64,000 nucleotides of DNA from Alloacidobacterium dinghuense (GTDB lineage: Bacteria; Acidobacteriota; Terriglobia; Terriglobales; Acidobacteriaceae): contig NZ_CP060394.1 in NCBI RefSeq assembly GCF_014274465.1, positions 2,108,001 to 2,172,000 on the forward strand, given 5' to 3'. Below the pieces are notes generated by a model. The model was not told the DNA's origin and ran no database searches. It worked only from the letters and a program-made list of their open reading frames with translations. This document shows, one piece after another, positions 62,830 to 64,000 of the stretch. The stretch's first letter is position 1. Each line of letters starts with the position of its first letter. The translations under genes were made by a program, and so were the position numbers.

Positions 62830-64000
62830 ATGAATGTACATCGTAGTATTCCACGAAGTTCGTTTCTAGGGACAGGGCTCGCGGCTCTGGGCTTGATCGC
62901 CTTTTTACTCTTCAACCTACCTTTTGCGCATGCTGCCGGGCCTACTGGGAAAATTGTAGGAACTGTCATAGACAACACAGGCGCAGCGGTACCCGACGCT
63001 AACGTTTCCATCATCAATGAAGGCACAAACGAAACCAGGACAGCGCGCAGTGGCGACGCTGGTGAATTCAGCTTTCCCGTCTTGCCGGTCGGCAACTACA
63101 CGGTGCGTGTCACTAAGGATGGCTTCCGAACTTTCGAGCAAAAGGGCATCATTCTTCAGGTCGATCAGAACGTTACCGTTCCTGTCTCGTTGCTTGTCGG
63201 CGCTGTCGGTGAGACCGTCGAAGTTAATGGTACCGCCGCGGCTATCAATTTGACGGATGCAACGATCAGCCACGTGGTTGATGAAGAAAGAATCGTCGAT
63301 CTACCTCTCAATGGGCGCGACTCCCTTCAGTTGCAATACATTATGCCCGGTGTGTCCTATGACAATGACAACGTCGCCCATGGCCAGGGACAGCACGAGG
63401 GGGTCGTTGTTAACGGCAACCGACCTGGTTCGAACTACTATCTGCTCGATGGCGTGGACATGACCGATAGCTACCTGTCCGTCGCGCCTACCTTTCCTGC
63501 CCCGGATGCGCTCCAAGAGTTCGACATTCAGACAAGCAACTTTACCGCGCAGTATGGCAGGAGTTCCGGCGGCATTGTTAACGCTGCCACCAAGGCCGGT
63601 ACGAATCAATGGCATGGCGATGCATTTGAGTTTTTCCGCAACGACGTGCTCAACGCACATAACTTTTTCGATGTCCCGGGAGCGAAGAAGCCCTCGTTTA
63701 AGCTTAACCAGTTCGGAGGAACGATTGGGGGTCCAATTCAGAAAAATAAGACCTTCATCTTCGGTTATTACCAGGGCACTCGTCAGCGAAAAGATACAAC
63801 AACAACAACCGGAACGGTTCTTACTGATCTGGAACGCCCCGATCTCAACCCGGCCGGAGATGCCAATTTCAGCGACTGCGGCGGTCCGGGCATACCTTGC
63901 CCAGCGGATCCACGGACCATCACTGTGGCCAATCCATCTGGTTCACCCTTTCCTGGAAACGTAATTCCTGCGAGTCGCATAGACCCTACCGCCGTCAACT
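62830..64000 (+). CDS. Oar-type TonB-dependent receptor, N-terminal part (runs off the window)
   Basis: 390 codons from the ATG at 62830 (GGAGGGTTAGG before it), still open at the window end. A signal peptide (LGLIAFLLFNLPFAHAA) leads to a carboxypeptidase-regulatory domain (GTVIDNTGAAVPDANVSIIN ... VTKDGFRTFEQ), a plug with LPLNGRDSLQLQYIMPGV and NRPGSNYYLLDGVDMTD, and the barrel start ATKAGTNQWHGDAFEFFRND. Typical full length exceeds 1000 residues. LPLNGRD and YYLLDG are hallmarks of the acidobacterial receptors. The setting suggests uptake of galactoside polymers or oligosaccharides. Confidence 0.92.
   Translation, partial: MNVHRSIPRSSFLGTGLAALGLIAFLLFNLPFAHAAGPTGKIVGTVIDNTGAAVPDANVSIINEGTNETRTARSGDAGEFSFPVLPVGNYTVRVTKDGFRTFEQKGIILQVDQNVTVPVSLLVGAVGETVEVNGTAAAINLTDATISHVVDEERIVDLPLNGRDSLQLQYIMPGVSYDNDNVAHGQGQHEGVVVNGNRPGSNYYLLDGVDMTDSYLSVAPTFPAPDALQEFDIQTSNFTAQYGRSSGGIVNAATKAGTNQWHGDAFEFFRNDVLNAHNFFDVPGAKKPSFKLNQFGGTIGGPIQKNKTFIFGYYQGTRQRKDTTTTTGTVLTDLERPDLNPAGDANFSDCGGPGIPCPADPRTITVANPSGSPFPGNVIPASRIDPTAVN

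Overview
This window looks like a chromosomal segment of an Acidobacteriota bacterium, most likely class Terriglobia (Acidobacteriaceae-like). That is an inference from gene content and style, not from a marker gene. The signs are two very large Oar-type TonB-dependent receptors with an N-terminal carboxypeptidase-regulatory domain, a secreted VWFA-related protein, an ECF sigma / Ser-Thr kinase-TPR pair, Tat-exported CRTAC1 (ASPIC/UnbV) and multihaem proteins, winged-helix/PD40 remnants and several galactosidases. No rRNA, tRNA or CRISPR array was seen.

Layout. 0-3.7 kb: an HTTM membrane protein with its partner, endonuclease III and a secreted VWA-like protein. 3.76-7.49 kb: an accessory block (DUF3313 protein, GNAT acetyltransferase, small membrane protein, truncated IS110 transposase, secreted beta-propeller) bracketed by a perfect 15-bp inverted repeat. 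7.5-12.2 kb: a DUF2141 protein and a tightly overlapping ccsA/hemX-hemA-hemC-hemD operon on the minus strand, with the tail of hemD tandemly duplicated. 12.3-23.5 kb: ordinary core genes (mutS, a nagZ-like GH3 gene, an undecaprenyl-phosphate sugar transferase, an alaC-like aminotransferase, a LytS/LytR-type two-component pair, corA, a glycosyltransferase).

23.6-27.7 kb is a zone of gene decay: a collapsed acetolactate synthase next to an intact, GC-rich aldehyde dehydrogenase, then fragments of a sensor kinase, a frameshifted HEAT/cytochrome-like protein and a transporter tail. 27.9-35.6 kb is a minus-strand cluster: TonB-dependent receptor, TPR protein, seven-haem cytochrome c and Tat-exported CRTAC1 protein. 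Divergent from it lies a secreted protein fused to the remains of an enolase-superfamily gene, followed by an RraA-like remnant.

38-49 kb: a Ser/Thr kinase with a long TPR tail plus its ECF sigma factor, facing a large secreted surface protein and a Tat-exported berberine-bridge-like FAD oxidoreductase; then a multiply frameshifted GT39-type glycosyltransferase pseudogene and a complete IS481-family element. 48.9-52.9 kb: an M28 peptidase and a run of truncated genes (regulator tail, IS1182 transposase, signal-peptide protein, ferritin-like protein).

52.9-64 kb is an alpha-galactoside utilisation locus: secreted GH36, phytanoyl-CoA-dioxygenase-like protein, sugar isomerase (one frameshift), MFS sugar porter, secreted GH27, Tat-exported GH36 and a second TonB receptor running off the window. 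The likely flow is binding of the polymer or oligosaccharide by the TonB system, release of galactose by the three galactosidases, import by the MFS porter and internal isomerisation or oxidation. Near-palindromes built on AACGTT lie just upstream of two galactosidase genes and in the divergent promoter of the first TonB receptor, suggesting a LacI-family regulon. About fifteen decayed genes in 64 kb is striking; deletions and frameshifts, more than IS insertion, appear to shape the accessory parts.
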